Assembly: GCA_029212925.1 (NCBI GenBank)
Contig: JARGOB010000020.1
Coordinates: forward strand, 1-49,772
DNA length: 49,772 nucleotides
Source of the DNA: Coxiellaceae bacterium
Lineage (GTDB): Bacteria > Pseudomonadota > Gammaproteobacteria > Coxiellales > Coxiellaceae
Direction: 5' to 3'
Positions 1-7,155 of this stretch are shown piece after piece. Each line of letters starts with the position of its first letter. The stretch's first letter is position 1. The notes beneath the pieces were generated by a model. The model saw nothing but the letters and a program-made list of their open reading frames with translations, had not been told where the DNA came from and searched no databases. Position numbers and translations under genes: made by a program.

Positions 1-441
1 CCCCAGACGTCAGGTTTTTCTAAAATTGACGGTTCAAGAAATGGGGGCAGGTCAAACATTTCTAATACAATAGCGCAGGAATGCTCGAAAAAGGGGGGGG
101 TGATCGGTATAAATGGCATTAGTATTTTTAATGGCAGTAAGAAAAATATTTTAAATGAAGTTATAAATAATATTGAATACCTATGCTCACTAGTTGGCGA
201 CGACCATGTAGGCTTAGGCCTAGACTATGTTTTTGATCATCAAAAAACTCTAAAACTTGCACAACAACACCCAGAATCCTTTACCAATATCGAACAATAC
301 AAAGAAATAAAGATGGTTGAGCCGAACTCTATCAATGAAATAATAAATCAGCTTTTAACTCGAAACTTTTCAAAACAATCAATTAACAAGATATTAGGCG
401 GTAATTTTCATAGAGTTGCTAGTATAGTATGGAAAAAATAA
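1..441 (+). CDS. Membrane dipeptidase (peptidase M19) family protein, 5' partial
   Basis: The reading frame is open from the first base, so this is the C-terminal 146 residues of a longer gene and the GTG at 100 is not a real start. The stretch RSNISN...CSKKGGVIGIN matches the part of M19 (renal dipeptidase-like) zinc peptidases after the catalytic histidines. GDDHVGLGLDYVFD matches the next conserved block with the Asp near the active site, and LLTRNFSKQSINKILGGNFHRV is the typical C-terminal family block. M19 enzymes hydrolyse dipeptides and some amide-linked amino acids. The gene overlaps the next transporter gene by 13 bases, so the two are probably cotranscribed. Beside a peptide-modifying enzyme it could mature or inactivate a peptide product (inference). 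It contains a run of eight G at 93-100. Confidence 0.75.
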   Translation, partial: PQTSGFSKIDGSRNGGRSNISNTIAQECSKKGGVIGINGISIFNGSKKNILNEVINNIEYLCSLVGDDHVGLGLDYVFDHQKTLKLAQQHPESFTNIEQYKEIKMVEPNSINEIINQLLTRNFSKQSINKILGGNFHRVASIVWKK

Positions 442-1142
442 TCAACACAAACTCTCAATTCAATAAGAAGTCAACCGCAGAGTATAAATATTTAACTATT
501 TTATCTATGCTCTATCTCACATGTGAGCTAGCCTCATTAGTTTTATCATATAAAATCGTGCACATTAAATTCTTTTTTGGGGCTGCCTCATCATTTATAT
601 TCCCAATAACATACACATGGAATGATGTCATTACTGAAGTATACGGCTTCACAACAACAAAAAAGACTATTTGGATGGTTTTTATTTGTGATTATTTTTT
701 TGTGGCTATGATATATTTTCTTATAAAGATACCCACCTCCAATCCTCAAGTTCAACATAGCTATACTCAAGTTCTAGGGCCATTATGGCGATCGCTATCA
801 GGTGAAATGCTAGGCGTACTTGCTGGCGCTTTTATAAATTCAGTAATCATTTCAAGATGGAAGATACTTGCTAAAGGAAAGATATTTTGGATAAGAAGCA
901 TTTTTTCCACACTCTCTGGCGAATGTGTCATGCTTTTTATTTCAGTACCAATTGCACTATATGGCGTATTAACTACTACAGAAATGCTTAGCTTAATAGG
1001 ATATGCTTATTCTTATAAAGTTATTTTTGCAATTGTTATTTCGTTTCCCGCAAATTTAATAGCAAATTTTATAAAAAGAAAAGAAGGAATCGATACATAT
1101 GATTATAATGTTAGTTATAACCCATTTAGACGACCATACTAA
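429..1142 (+). CDS. VUT/YhhQ-family integral membrane transporter
   Basis: This 237-residue protein is mostly hydrophobic, with about six to seven membrane segments. It carries the hallmark FIFPITYTWNDVITEVYG (about residues 56-73), typical of the VUT family, whose characterised member YhhQ imports 7-deazaguanine precursors of queuosine. The start ATG overlaps the end of the M19 peptidase gene by 13 bases, suggesting translational coupling. The 3' end overlaps the convergent adenylating-enzyme gene by 17 bases. Housekeeping YhhQ is usually solitary. Pairing with a peptidase inside an apparent peptide natural-product locus suggests transport of a nucleobase-like or modified peptide compound, but that is inference; a plain queuosine-precursor importer remains possible. 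Confidence 0.8.
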   Translation: MEKIINTNSQFNKKSTAEYKYLTILSMLYLTCELASLVLSYKIVHIKFFFGAASSFIFPITYTWNDVITEVYGFTTTKKTIWMVFICDYFFVAMIYFLIKIPTSNPQVQHSYTQVLGPLWRSLSGEMLGVLAGAFINSVIISRWKILAKGKIFWIRSIFSTLSGECVMLFISVPIALYGVLTTTEMLSLIGYAYSYKVIFAIVISFPANLIANFIKRKEGIDTYDYNVSYNPFRRPY

Positions 1143-2241
1143 TCTCATTACATATACTACAACTTTCTAACAACTGCCATTCTTCAACTACCTTAATATT
1201 AGAATCCGAAACATCATAGACAGAAAGCTTTCCTCTTGAGGCTGGATGCTCAATACCAGTTAACAGCTTCATCGCTTCTGTGCTCATCAACCCTACTAGC
1301 ATTTGAATTAGAGGCATAACTGCGACATTTGAAATCTTTGATGGTCGAAAACTATCAAATCGACTCAAATCTTGATAAAGCAAGCTGTTTTGCCCAGCCT
1401 TGCTTTTCCAGCACTCCATACATCCAGTAACGCCAGGAATTATAGTAAAATATGAAGCCCAGCGACTATCTAAGCCACCTGCGATGTAGGGTGTTTGATA
1501 TTTCACACATGCGAGATTCACCCAGTCAAGCACCTCATTTCTGGGTTCATCTATTGCACTTACCACCAGGTCTTTACCACAAACCAAATCATCTAACTGC
1601 TTAGCAGAGGTTATCTTCAAATCTCTATACGTAATATTAAGATCAGTGTTAAAATTACAAATATTACCTACAGCCGACGTAACTTTTTTCCTACCAACAT
1701 CCTTTTCATTATATAAAATCTGTCTATTTAAGTTTTCTAACGCGACCTTATCATAATCTACTATGGTTATATTTTTTATACCCAAAGCTACCAATGCTAG
1801 CAACATATTAGAACCGACTCCCCCAAGCCCCAATATCAATACTGATGCATCCATCAATTTTTTTTGTAGTAAATATTTATTTTCGTCAAAATGGCAGTAT
1901 GTGCTAAGAAATTCAATATTACACGACCACCTACGAAGACTATATGCGTCCAGTGAATCAGATGCATTATAATAGCTATCTTCCAATAAATACTCGTGAT
2001 TTAGGACATCTAAGAGAGAAAGCACAACTTTGGTGTCTACAGGAAATAGCTCAGACAACTCTTTTACAATCTCTACTACACCCTTGAGCCCATCCATTAT
2101 ATTACAGAGATGAAATACAAATTTCTTAGGATCTCGTATATCAATCGAGACTCCCGGCCTAATAAAAAACAAAGCTTTCTCATTATTCCAGCAATATTCA
2201 ACCAATGATTTTAGTCTTGGATTTTTATAAATGTTACCCAT
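1126..2241 (-). CDS. MccB/ThiF-like E1 adenylating enzyme with N-terminal RRE-like domain
   Basis: This 371-residue protein has two parts. Residues 1-90 look like a PqqD-like winged-helix RiPP recognition element (RPGVSIDIRD, then a dLdG-type helix block IMDGLKGVVEIVKEL). Residues 125-371 are an E1/ThiF Rossmann fold with GLGGVGSN at 138-145, VDYDKVALENLNRQ at 161-174, SAIDEPRNE around D231, and two CxxC pairs (C274/C277 and C361/C364) expected to bind zinc. MccB and pantocin enzymes of this architecture activate a short ribosomal peptide with ATP. The ATG lies only six bases after the stop of a 21-codon peptide gene, so translation is probably coupled. MoeB or ThiF housekeeping roles are unlikely given the extra N-terminal domain and the absence of a MoaD/ThiS partner. 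Confidence 0.85.
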   Translation of the reverse strand: MGNIYKNPRLKSLVEYCWNNEKALFFIRPGVSIDIRDPKKFVFHLCNIMDGLKGVVEIVKELSELFPVDTKVVLSLLDVLNHEYLLEDSYYNASDSLDAYSLRRWSCNIEFLSTYCHFDENKYLLQKKLMDASVLILGLGGVGSNMLLALVALGIKNITIVDYDKVALENLNRQILYNEKDVGRKKVTSAVGNICNFNTDLNITYRDLKITSAKQLDDLVCGKDLVVSAIDEPRNEVLDWVNLACVKYQTPYIAGGLDSRWASYFTIIPGVTGCMECWKSKAGQNSLLYQDLSRFDSFRPSKISNVAVMPLIQMLVGLMSTEAMKLLTGIEHPASRGKLSVYDVSDSNIKVVEEWQLLESCSICNEISMVV

Positions 2242-2247
2242 ATTTTT

Positions 2248-2313
2248 TTAATATGGCATTGCACTACCAGCTAAACTAACAGGTGTATACGTAACTTCAA
2301 AATCAAACTCCAT
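2248..2313 (-). CDS. Candidate 21-residue precursor peptide of the adenylating enzyme
   Basis: This small gene starts with ATG at 2313, seven bases after a strong Shine-Dalgarno TGAGGG, and runs 21 codons to TAA. The peptide begins MEFDFEVTYT and ends AGSAMPY. An in-frame TGA lies not far upstream and no other standard start lies between, so the ATG is well defined. The stop is six bases before the ThiF-like gene, the same order as mccA-mccB and other peptide-enzyme pairs. In microcin C the C-terminal Asn is adenylated; here the last residue is Tyr, so either the chemistry acts on another residue or the product is trimmed. Evidence is positional and translational only; the peptide resembles no precursor I recognise. 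Confidence 0.65.
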   Translation of the reverse strand: MEFDFEVTYTPVSLAGSAMPY

Positions 2314-2320
2314 GTTAAAG

Positions 2321-2326
2321 CCCTCA
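2321..2326 (-). promoter_or_regulatory. Strong ribosome binding site of the 21-codon peptide gene
   Basis: TGAGGG on the minus strand lies seven bases from the ATG at 2313. It is among the better Shine-Dalgarno sequences in the region, and it supports translation of the short gene rather than the overlapping frame that starts at the ATG just upstream. Confidence 0.7.
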
Positions 2327-2368
2327 TTTTTTATATTAATATAGTGGCATGATCAAAATACAAAACTT

Positions 2369-2836
2369 TCATACCATCGAGTAAAAAAATATCTGTACAT
2401 TTGCTTTTTTATAATATACAAATCTATAATGCTTCCATCCCATTTCTTTATACCAATTTACCAACTCTTCTTTATCAGTAAGTAAATAAATTTCTTTATA
2501 ACCTAGATTGCGCGCTTCTTGTATACATGCGTGCACCAACAACTCACCAAAACCTTGACGCCTATGCTTCTCACTAACATATAAGCTTGAGAGCCAAGGA
2601 AATGTTTGCGGCAGCTCTTCAACTTCGTCTAAACATAAAGTTACAGTCCCAACAATTTCCTCTCCAGAACTTCCAACTAATATACAGGGGGCTTTCTTAC
2701 TATTGAGCCTAGAACTGATCTTTTCAAGTAACTGCGTATCTGTCCGACAAGGATTTAAATAACCCCACTCTTGCTTATACCACTCAAAGATTTCTGAAAT
2801 ATATTCTTTTTTATTCGCAAGAAAATCTATATTCAT
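2369..2836 (-). CDS. GNAT family N-acetyltransferase in the peptide locus
   Basis: This 155-residue single-domain GNAT protein carries the acetyl-CoA motif LYVSEKHRRQGFGELLV (R/QxxGxG/A) around residues 85-101 and a typical NWYKEMGWK C-terminal block. It is the first gene of a minus-strand operon, followed by the 21-codon peptide gene and the ThiF-like enzyme. In microcin C loci the acetyltransferase domain of MccE gives self-immunity by acetylating the processed aminoacyl-nucleotide, so an immunity or tailoring role is attractive here. That is inference from context; the substrate cannot be read from the sequence. Confidence 0.85.
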   Translation of the reverse strand: MNIDFLANKKEYISEIFEWYKQEWGYLNPCRTDTQLLEKISSRLNSKKAPCILVGSSGEEIVGTVTLCLDEVEELPQTFPWLSSLYVSEKHRRQGFGELLVHACIQEARNLGYKEIYLLTDKEELVNWYKEMGWKHYRFVYYKKANVQIFFYSMV

Positions 2837-2875
2837 TTCTTTAACCTATCCATACCTCGAAAAATTTTGGTAACA

Positions 2876-2904
2876 TTTAAACGTCGCATACGATGTAATG
2901 TCAA
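2876..2904 (-). promoter_or_regulatory. Predicted sigma-70 promoter of the GNAT-peptide-ThiF operon
   Basis: On the minus strand a perfect TTGACA (2904-2899) is followed after 17 bases by TTTAAA (2881-2876). Transcription would start near 2869, about 33 bases before the GNAT start codon at 2836. The -10 match is 4 of 6. Confidence 0.5.
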
Positions 2905-3122
2905 CCATTGAAATTAAACGCAACAAGACTATGCATTTATATACATAAAGCCATAAAAGTTTTTCACGCAAAAGCTGGAACGCAATACTAAATCTACTTA
3001 TTTTATATCATCGCAATTGGTTTAGTTTTTTATTTTAAAATACGGGTAGAACCTCACGATCAATGCAGCTAGAATAGCCCGTTGTTAGCAGGCAGTGTTT
3101 TATTTACTATACAAAGGCCAAT

Positions 3123-4349
3123 ATGCCATTAATCAATATTCTATTTAGCCGACTATTTTCGTCATACAGACAAAGCTATCAGATAGTTTCAAAAAATGGC
3201 TGGCATGTCATACTTGTCCGCTTGGTTCAATCACTCGCAACTGGCCTGGCCTTCTACTTATCGATTTATTTAGTCACAACACTGCACTACAGCGTGGTAT
3301 CCGCAGGGATTGTTTTATCTTGTTATGGTATTGGCACAATGGTCGGTGGCGTCGTAGGCGGCAAGCTATCAGATAAAATAGCAGCGCATAAAGTTGTTAT
3401 TATGAGCCTGCTATTCGAATGCGTGCTGTTTAGTGCCTTGCCATTTTTTAGCAACTTACACGCTATCATGCTGATAACAACTTTGCTCGGGGTCAGTGCG
3501 TATATGTTTAAAACGGCTAACACTATTCAATTGATTAACAGCAGCTCAAGCAGTGACAACAATAGCCGATTAACCGCTATCAATATTCTCTATACTGCTT
3601 CAAATATTGGAATCGGCACTTCAGCTCTGCTTATTGGCTTATTAGCACACCTGGGATTCGCTTATTTATTTTATGCTGGGGGTCTGCTGACACTACTACT
3701 TGCGATTTATCAGATAATTTATTTAAGCAATACCGAAACGAATCAAACAACCGATAAACATAGCAATACTCAGCAAGGCACCCGTCAAAATAAGCAAATA
3801 TTTGTAACCGTATTACTCTCACTATTTATTACTGGGCTTATTATCGCCCAACTGCGAACTACCTACTCTATCTACATCCATCATCTGTTCCCACAGTTCG
3901 GCATGCATGGCCTCGGTTTATTACTGGCGCTCAATCCAGCACTGATTATTTTATTTCAAACGCCTCTCACCAGCGCTATAAGACACTTTAATAAATTTGA
4001 TATTATTGGCATTGGTGTAGCTTTAATGGGTACGGGCTGTTTGCTACTAAACTTTGTAAGCTCATTTGTTTTTGCCGCACTTACTTATATGGTGTATACC
4101 GCCGGTGAGATGTTATTTTTTTCGATGGCGCAATACGTATGTTACGAGTCATCGCCACCGCAACATAAAGGCAATACGTTAGGCATTTTTCAATCAACCT
4201 ACGCTGCAAGCCTTGTTGTCGGCCCCAGTGTTGGCAGCCTGATATATCATCACCTATCACCCTATTGGCTTTGGTATGGTTGTGGCCTTATTGGCTTAAT
4301 CGCTTTGCTTACCTGTCTATGCCAACGAACCACCGCGAAAGTGTACTAA
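3123..4349 (+). CDS. MFS transporter, candidate exporter of the peptide locus
   Basis: This 408-residue protein is predicted to have 12 membrane helices with a hydrophilic linker near residues 200-225. It has the MFS motif A-like GGKLSDKIAAHK between helices 2 and 3 and resembles MdtH-type drug/H+ antiporters. An AAAGG ribosome binding site precedes the ATG. It is transcribed divergently from the GNAT-peptide-ThiF operon across a 286-base shared upstream region. MccC of microcin C loci and the pantocin exporter are also MFS proteins, which fits a role in exporting the product and protecting the producer. Its substrate is not evident from sequence. Confidence 0.85.
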   Translation: MPLINILFSRLFSSYRQSYQIVSKNGWHVILVRLVQSLATGLAFYLSIYLVTTLHYSVVSAGIVLSCYGIGTMVGGVVGGKLSDKIAAHKVVIMSLLFECVLFSALPFFSNLHAIMLITTLLGVSAYMFKTANTIQLINSSSSSDNNSRLTAINILYTASNIGIGTSALLIGLLAHLGFAYLFYAGGLLTLLLAIYQIIYLSNTETNQTTDKHSNTQQGTRQNKQIFVTVLLSLFITGLIIAQLRTTYSIYIHHLFPQFGMHGLGLLLALNPALIILFQTPLTSAIRHFNKFDIIGIGVALMGTGCLLLNFVSSFVFAALTYMVYTAGEMLFFSMAQYVCYESSPPQHKGNTLGIFQSTYAASLVVGPSVGSLIYHHLSPYWLWYGCGLIGLIALLTCLCQRTTAKVY

Positions 4350-4350
4350 T

Positions 4351-4582
4351 CGCTTCATTTTATGCGTCAATTGCTTCAACTTTTTCGTCATGACGCATAA
4401 AATGACGCAATAACAAATTAGATTAAATCAATGGTTTATATTAACCATCAGAAGCGCATCAATCTAACACATTGATTAATAATGAATTTATAGCATGAAG
4501 CAATTGAAGCATAAAATTACTTATATATCGATTTATTGCTTCAAATGCTTCATTTTGTTGTAGTGACGCACAACTTGAAGCA
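4351..4582. repeat. Cluster of GAAGCA/TGCTTCA and TGACGCA motifs with a 14-bp inverted repeat
   Basis: The 263-base gap after the MFS gene is packed with related short motifs. CATTTTATGCGTCA (4356-4369) and its exact reverse complement (4391-4404) can form a 14-bp stem with a 21-base loop. Tandem half-sites nine bases apart occur at 4495 and 4504 (ATGAAGCA, TTGAAGCA) and, inverted, at 4536 and 4545 (TTGCTTCA, ATGCTTCA). Further copies are at 4351, 4372 and 4575, and TGACGCA recurs at 4564. It may be a terminator region combined with operator-like sites. Confidence 0.6.
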
Positions 4583-4612
4583 CAAAATCCATCTACATAT
4601 TTACACTCACAC

Positions 4613-5683
4613 TTAACTATTAAGCTCTTTTGTTAACCAAAGTATTAAATCATCATCCATTGCATATGACTTACCAGCCACTACAGGCTCAAGGTGAGAG
4701 GTGACACCATCTTTATTTGGCACATAACCACACCTGACATATAAACTTTGTGCCATACCATAATCTTTGAAAAGACCAACCCCCAAACCAACACGATTAT
4801 GTTCACGTGCAACTTCGCCCTCAATAAAATCTAACAAATTTTTCCCTATGCCTCGGCCTTGTTGCGACGGAACAACATTAAAATCATTAATCTCAGGCAC
4901 ATTGTTATCAGCAAATAGAGCGTAACCTGATGACCAAAGCACTGTTACATATGCCAAATATCTACCATCCTTGTTTAAGGCTGACCAAACCGAACGCATT
5001 CCAGCATCCTGCTCAGTTAAATAACGCTGAAATAATTCAACAGGCTTGTAATAATTTTCATTTATAAATGCCTTTGATAGCGCTTCAATATCAGTGCTAT
5101 TTAGCTTTTTTATAGTAACATCTGCCAAATCAATAATTTTGTATAGCGTATCTACCACCTGCTTAATCGATAAGTTCGTTGTGTCTATTGCATTTAACTG
5201 TACATTACCAGGCCATGTCCTTAATGCTTGCCAACACTCAAATTGCATATCACCCCAAGCATCCTGTTTAATAACATGCGGTTGCCACTGCGGATCACTG
5301 CAATGCATGCGTAACCACGAAGCCCAATTGAGCACGTCTTGAGTTATAAATTTATCTCCGCGCAGCTTTAAGCGTTGCACCCTTTGCTGATCTGAACAAT
5401 CCAATAAAATAATTTTGAATTTATTCAGCTGCGCAGCGGAAGGTGATGCTAGAATTTCACCTGGTACCATTTGACCTAACAAAATGGTATTTTCTGTCTG
5501 GCTATGGGGCGCTAATTTAGCGATCCATTTCTCAGTCGATTTTTGGCGCCACTGCCTATCCGCATCATCCGGCACACCGATATCGTCAAAGTCATGCATC
5601 TTATATTCAGGTAATCGCTTTTGTAGCTCCACTAAGCATGCTGATTTACCACTACCACTTGCTCCGATAATGAAATATATCAC
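4613..5683 (-). CDS. P-loop nucleoside/adenylate kinase-like and GNAT fusion protein
   Basis: This 356-residue protein has two domains. Residues 1-185 begin with the Walker A loop GASGSGKSA (about 7-15) and resemble small P-loop kinases of the AAA_33/shikimate-kinase type, with an RLKLRGDKF lid-like stretch. Residues about 193-356 are a GNAT acetyltransferase with FNVVPSQQGRGIGKNLLDF as the acetyl-CoA motif. The ATG at 5683 directly precedes the P-loop domain, as expected for such kinases. It is divergent from the alpha/beta hydrolase at 5780. Phosphorylation and acetylation of one small molecule, as in antibiotic or metabolite modification, is possible but unproven. Confidence 0.75.
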   Translation of the reverse strand: MIYFIIGASGSGKSACLVELQKRLPEYKMHDFDDIGVPDDADRQWRQKSTEKWIAKLAPHSQTENTILLGQMVPGEILASPSAAQLNKFKIILLDCSDQQRVQRLKLRGDKFITQDVLNWASWLRMHCSDPQWQPHVIKQDAWGDMQFECWQALRTWPGNVQLNAIDTTNLSIKQVVDTLYKIIDLADVTIKKLNSTDIEALSKAFINENYYKPVELFQRYLTEQDAGMRSVWSALNKDGRYLAYVTVLWSSGYALFADNNVPEINDFNVVPSQQGRGIGKNLLDFIEGEVAREHNRVGLGVGLFKDYGMAQSLYVRCGYVPNKDGVTSHLEPVVAGKSYAMDDDLILWLTKELNS

Positions 5684-5779
5684 CTGCTATCTCCTATTAT
5701 TTAGAATGATGTTACCCCATTTCACAATCGCACTAACCTGGCGTATGCTACTACTATTCCTCTAAATGGTTAACCAATT

Positions 5780-6745
5780 ATGTCAATTTATCGCACATTA
5801 ATAAACGCTGCTTCTGCAGTTATCCTAACAACTGCAACAATCACAGCTATTGCTTCAACAAACCATCATGGTCAATACATAAAAGTACCATGTGGTAAAA
5901 TCTACGTTGAAAACTATGGCAAGTCCAAACCAACCGTTGTTTTTTTAGCTGGTTATGGTGGCGAAGGCGTATATACTTGGCGACGTGTTGCACCCGCAAT
6001 CAGTCAATTCGCCCATGTGGTGCTATATGATCGCCTGGATATTAGCGGAGCCAATAATGCCTCTGATCGTGGCCGCAGTAGAATTAATAAAGCTTGGCAA
6101 ACCAAACCACTCACTGGCGAACAAATCATGCAAAACCTGCAAACCGTTTTGCATAAACTAAAACTTAAACCACCGTACATTATTGTCGGTCACTCCTATG
6201 GCGGCACACTAGCTATTTATTTTGCGCGCAAATACCCAAAACAAGTAAAGTCTGTGGTGTTAGTCGATGCCACATCACCACAAACACTGCGCCTATTACA
6301 AAAGAAACGCGGCGGCCATCATGTGTTGGACCTACCACCGAAGAATGTTGATTATTACCCGGAAGGATTAGGCATGTCAGACACATTGGATCAAATGAAG
6401 AAATTGCCTGCTTTTCCTAATGTGCCTTTAATGGTATTAAGTGCCACTTATCACTACCAACCCAAATCACGACAAGCGGATAACTTCAAACAATCTTGGC
6501 TTGCACAAAATAACTTAGCTAAATTGTCACCGCAATCACAACTGGTCTGGGCAGACACCGGGCACTTTATTCAACTACAACGACCATGGGTGGTAATTGC
6601 TGCCGTTAAAGAAACTATTGATCTCAACTACTTTCATGTTTGTAAGCAATGGTCACCGTGGAATAAAGATGCATGCCAGCTTATTAAAGCGGGAAAAATC
6701 AAAGCTGATGCGGACTTCTCCAGCCCACTACCAAACAAAAAATAG
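5780..6745 (+). CDS. Secreted alpha/beta hydrolase
   Basis: This 321-residue protein has an N-terminal signal-like hydrophobic segment (residues about 8-25, ending AIAS). The alpha/beta hydrolase fold that follows has the nucleophile elbow GHSYGG with Ser139, an oxyanion-type stretch FLAGYGGEG (55-63), and the C-terminal histidine motif DTGHF with His262. It is a typical proline iminopeptidase or esterase-like hydrolase probably acting in the periplasm. No strong ribosome binding site is visible before the ATG. It stands alone between divergent and convergent neighbours, and the substrate is unknown. Confidence 0.8.
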   Translation: MSIYRTLINAASAVILTTATITAIASTNHHGQYIKVPCGKIYVENYGKSKPTVVFLAGYGGEGVYTWRRVAPAISQFAHVVLYDRLDISGANNASDRGRSRINKAWQTKPLTGEQIMQNLQTVLHKLKLKPPYIIVGHSYGGTLAIYFARKYPKQVKSVVLVDATSPQTLRLLQKKRGGHHVLDLPPKNVDYYPEGLGMSDTLDQMKKLPAFPNVPLMVLSATYHYQPKSRQADNFKQSWLAQNNLAKLSPQSQLVWADTGHFIQLQRPWVVIAAVKETIDLNYFHVCKQWSPWNKDACQLIKAGKIKADADFSSPLPNKK

Positions 6746-6784
6746 CTTCAAATTAGTCAATTATAAAGACTTCTTGGCACTTCC

Positions 6785-6833
6785 GGTTTTGCGATTCACA
6801 TAATGTGAAACGCAATATGCGAATCACCAAAAC
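6785..6833. repeat. Imperfect inverted repeat downstream of the hydrolase gene
   Basis: GGTTTTGCGATTCACATA (6785-6802) and TATGCGAATCACCAAAAC (6816-6833) are nearly complementary and could form a long hairpin about 40 bases after the hydrolase stop. There is no clear T-tract, so a terminator is only one option. Confidence 0.4.
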
Positions 6834-6956
6834 GAGGGGCCAATACACTACTCATTTAAACACCAACACTTTATTCTGATAACCGACGTCATTTTATTGC
6901 TATTGAGCGCATAGACTTTGTAGCCGCAGCATGCTGATCCTACACTGATTTTTTGT

Positions 6957-6998
6957 ATTGACCAAATTTGGATAATGGCCATTGACCAAATTTGGTCA
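6957..6998. promoter_or_regulatory. Operator-like TTGACCAAATTTGG direct repeat and 16-bp palindrome
   Basis: ATTGACCAAATTTGG occurs at 6957-6971 and again at 6981-6995. The second copy extends into the perfect palindrome TGACCAAATTTGGTCA (6983-6998). The rest of the 410-base gap 6746-7155 contains no convincing gene, so the site currently has no obvious target; parB ends at 7156 on the other strand. It may be a relic of a lost regulator or toxin-antitoxin promoter. Confidence 0.5.
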
Positions 6999-7155
6999 GT
7001 GGGCAAACCAGCTTAGACCAAAAGATTTGAAACAAATTTTAAAATACAAAAATTCACGCATTTTATCTAAATCAAAATTATCAAAAGAGATACAGGGTGT
7101 TCCAACGGTTTATTTGCCTAGGGCGCTGCTTGCATTATAGCCCCGCTAACAAATT

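Noticed and set aside
1126..2241. Calling the ThiF-like gene a canonical mccB
   Set aside because: The upstream peptide lacks the C-terminal Asn required by known MccB enzymes, so no gene symbol was given.
2260..2327. Overlapping short frame starting MRALTWSLIL on the minus strand
   Set aside because: It starts within the ribosome binding site of the 21-codon peptide gene, has no Shine-Dalgarno of its own and ends in a different frame; the peptide at 2248-2313 fits better.
3063..3077. Very short frames such as MQLE in the divergent region, considered as MccA-like peptides
   Set aside because: No ribosome binding site, too short, and not next to the ThiF-like gene.
4796..4810. parS-like sequence TGTTCACGTGCAAC
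   Set aside because: Shorter than and mismatched to TGTTNCACGTGAAACA and lying inside a coding region; not a credible parS.
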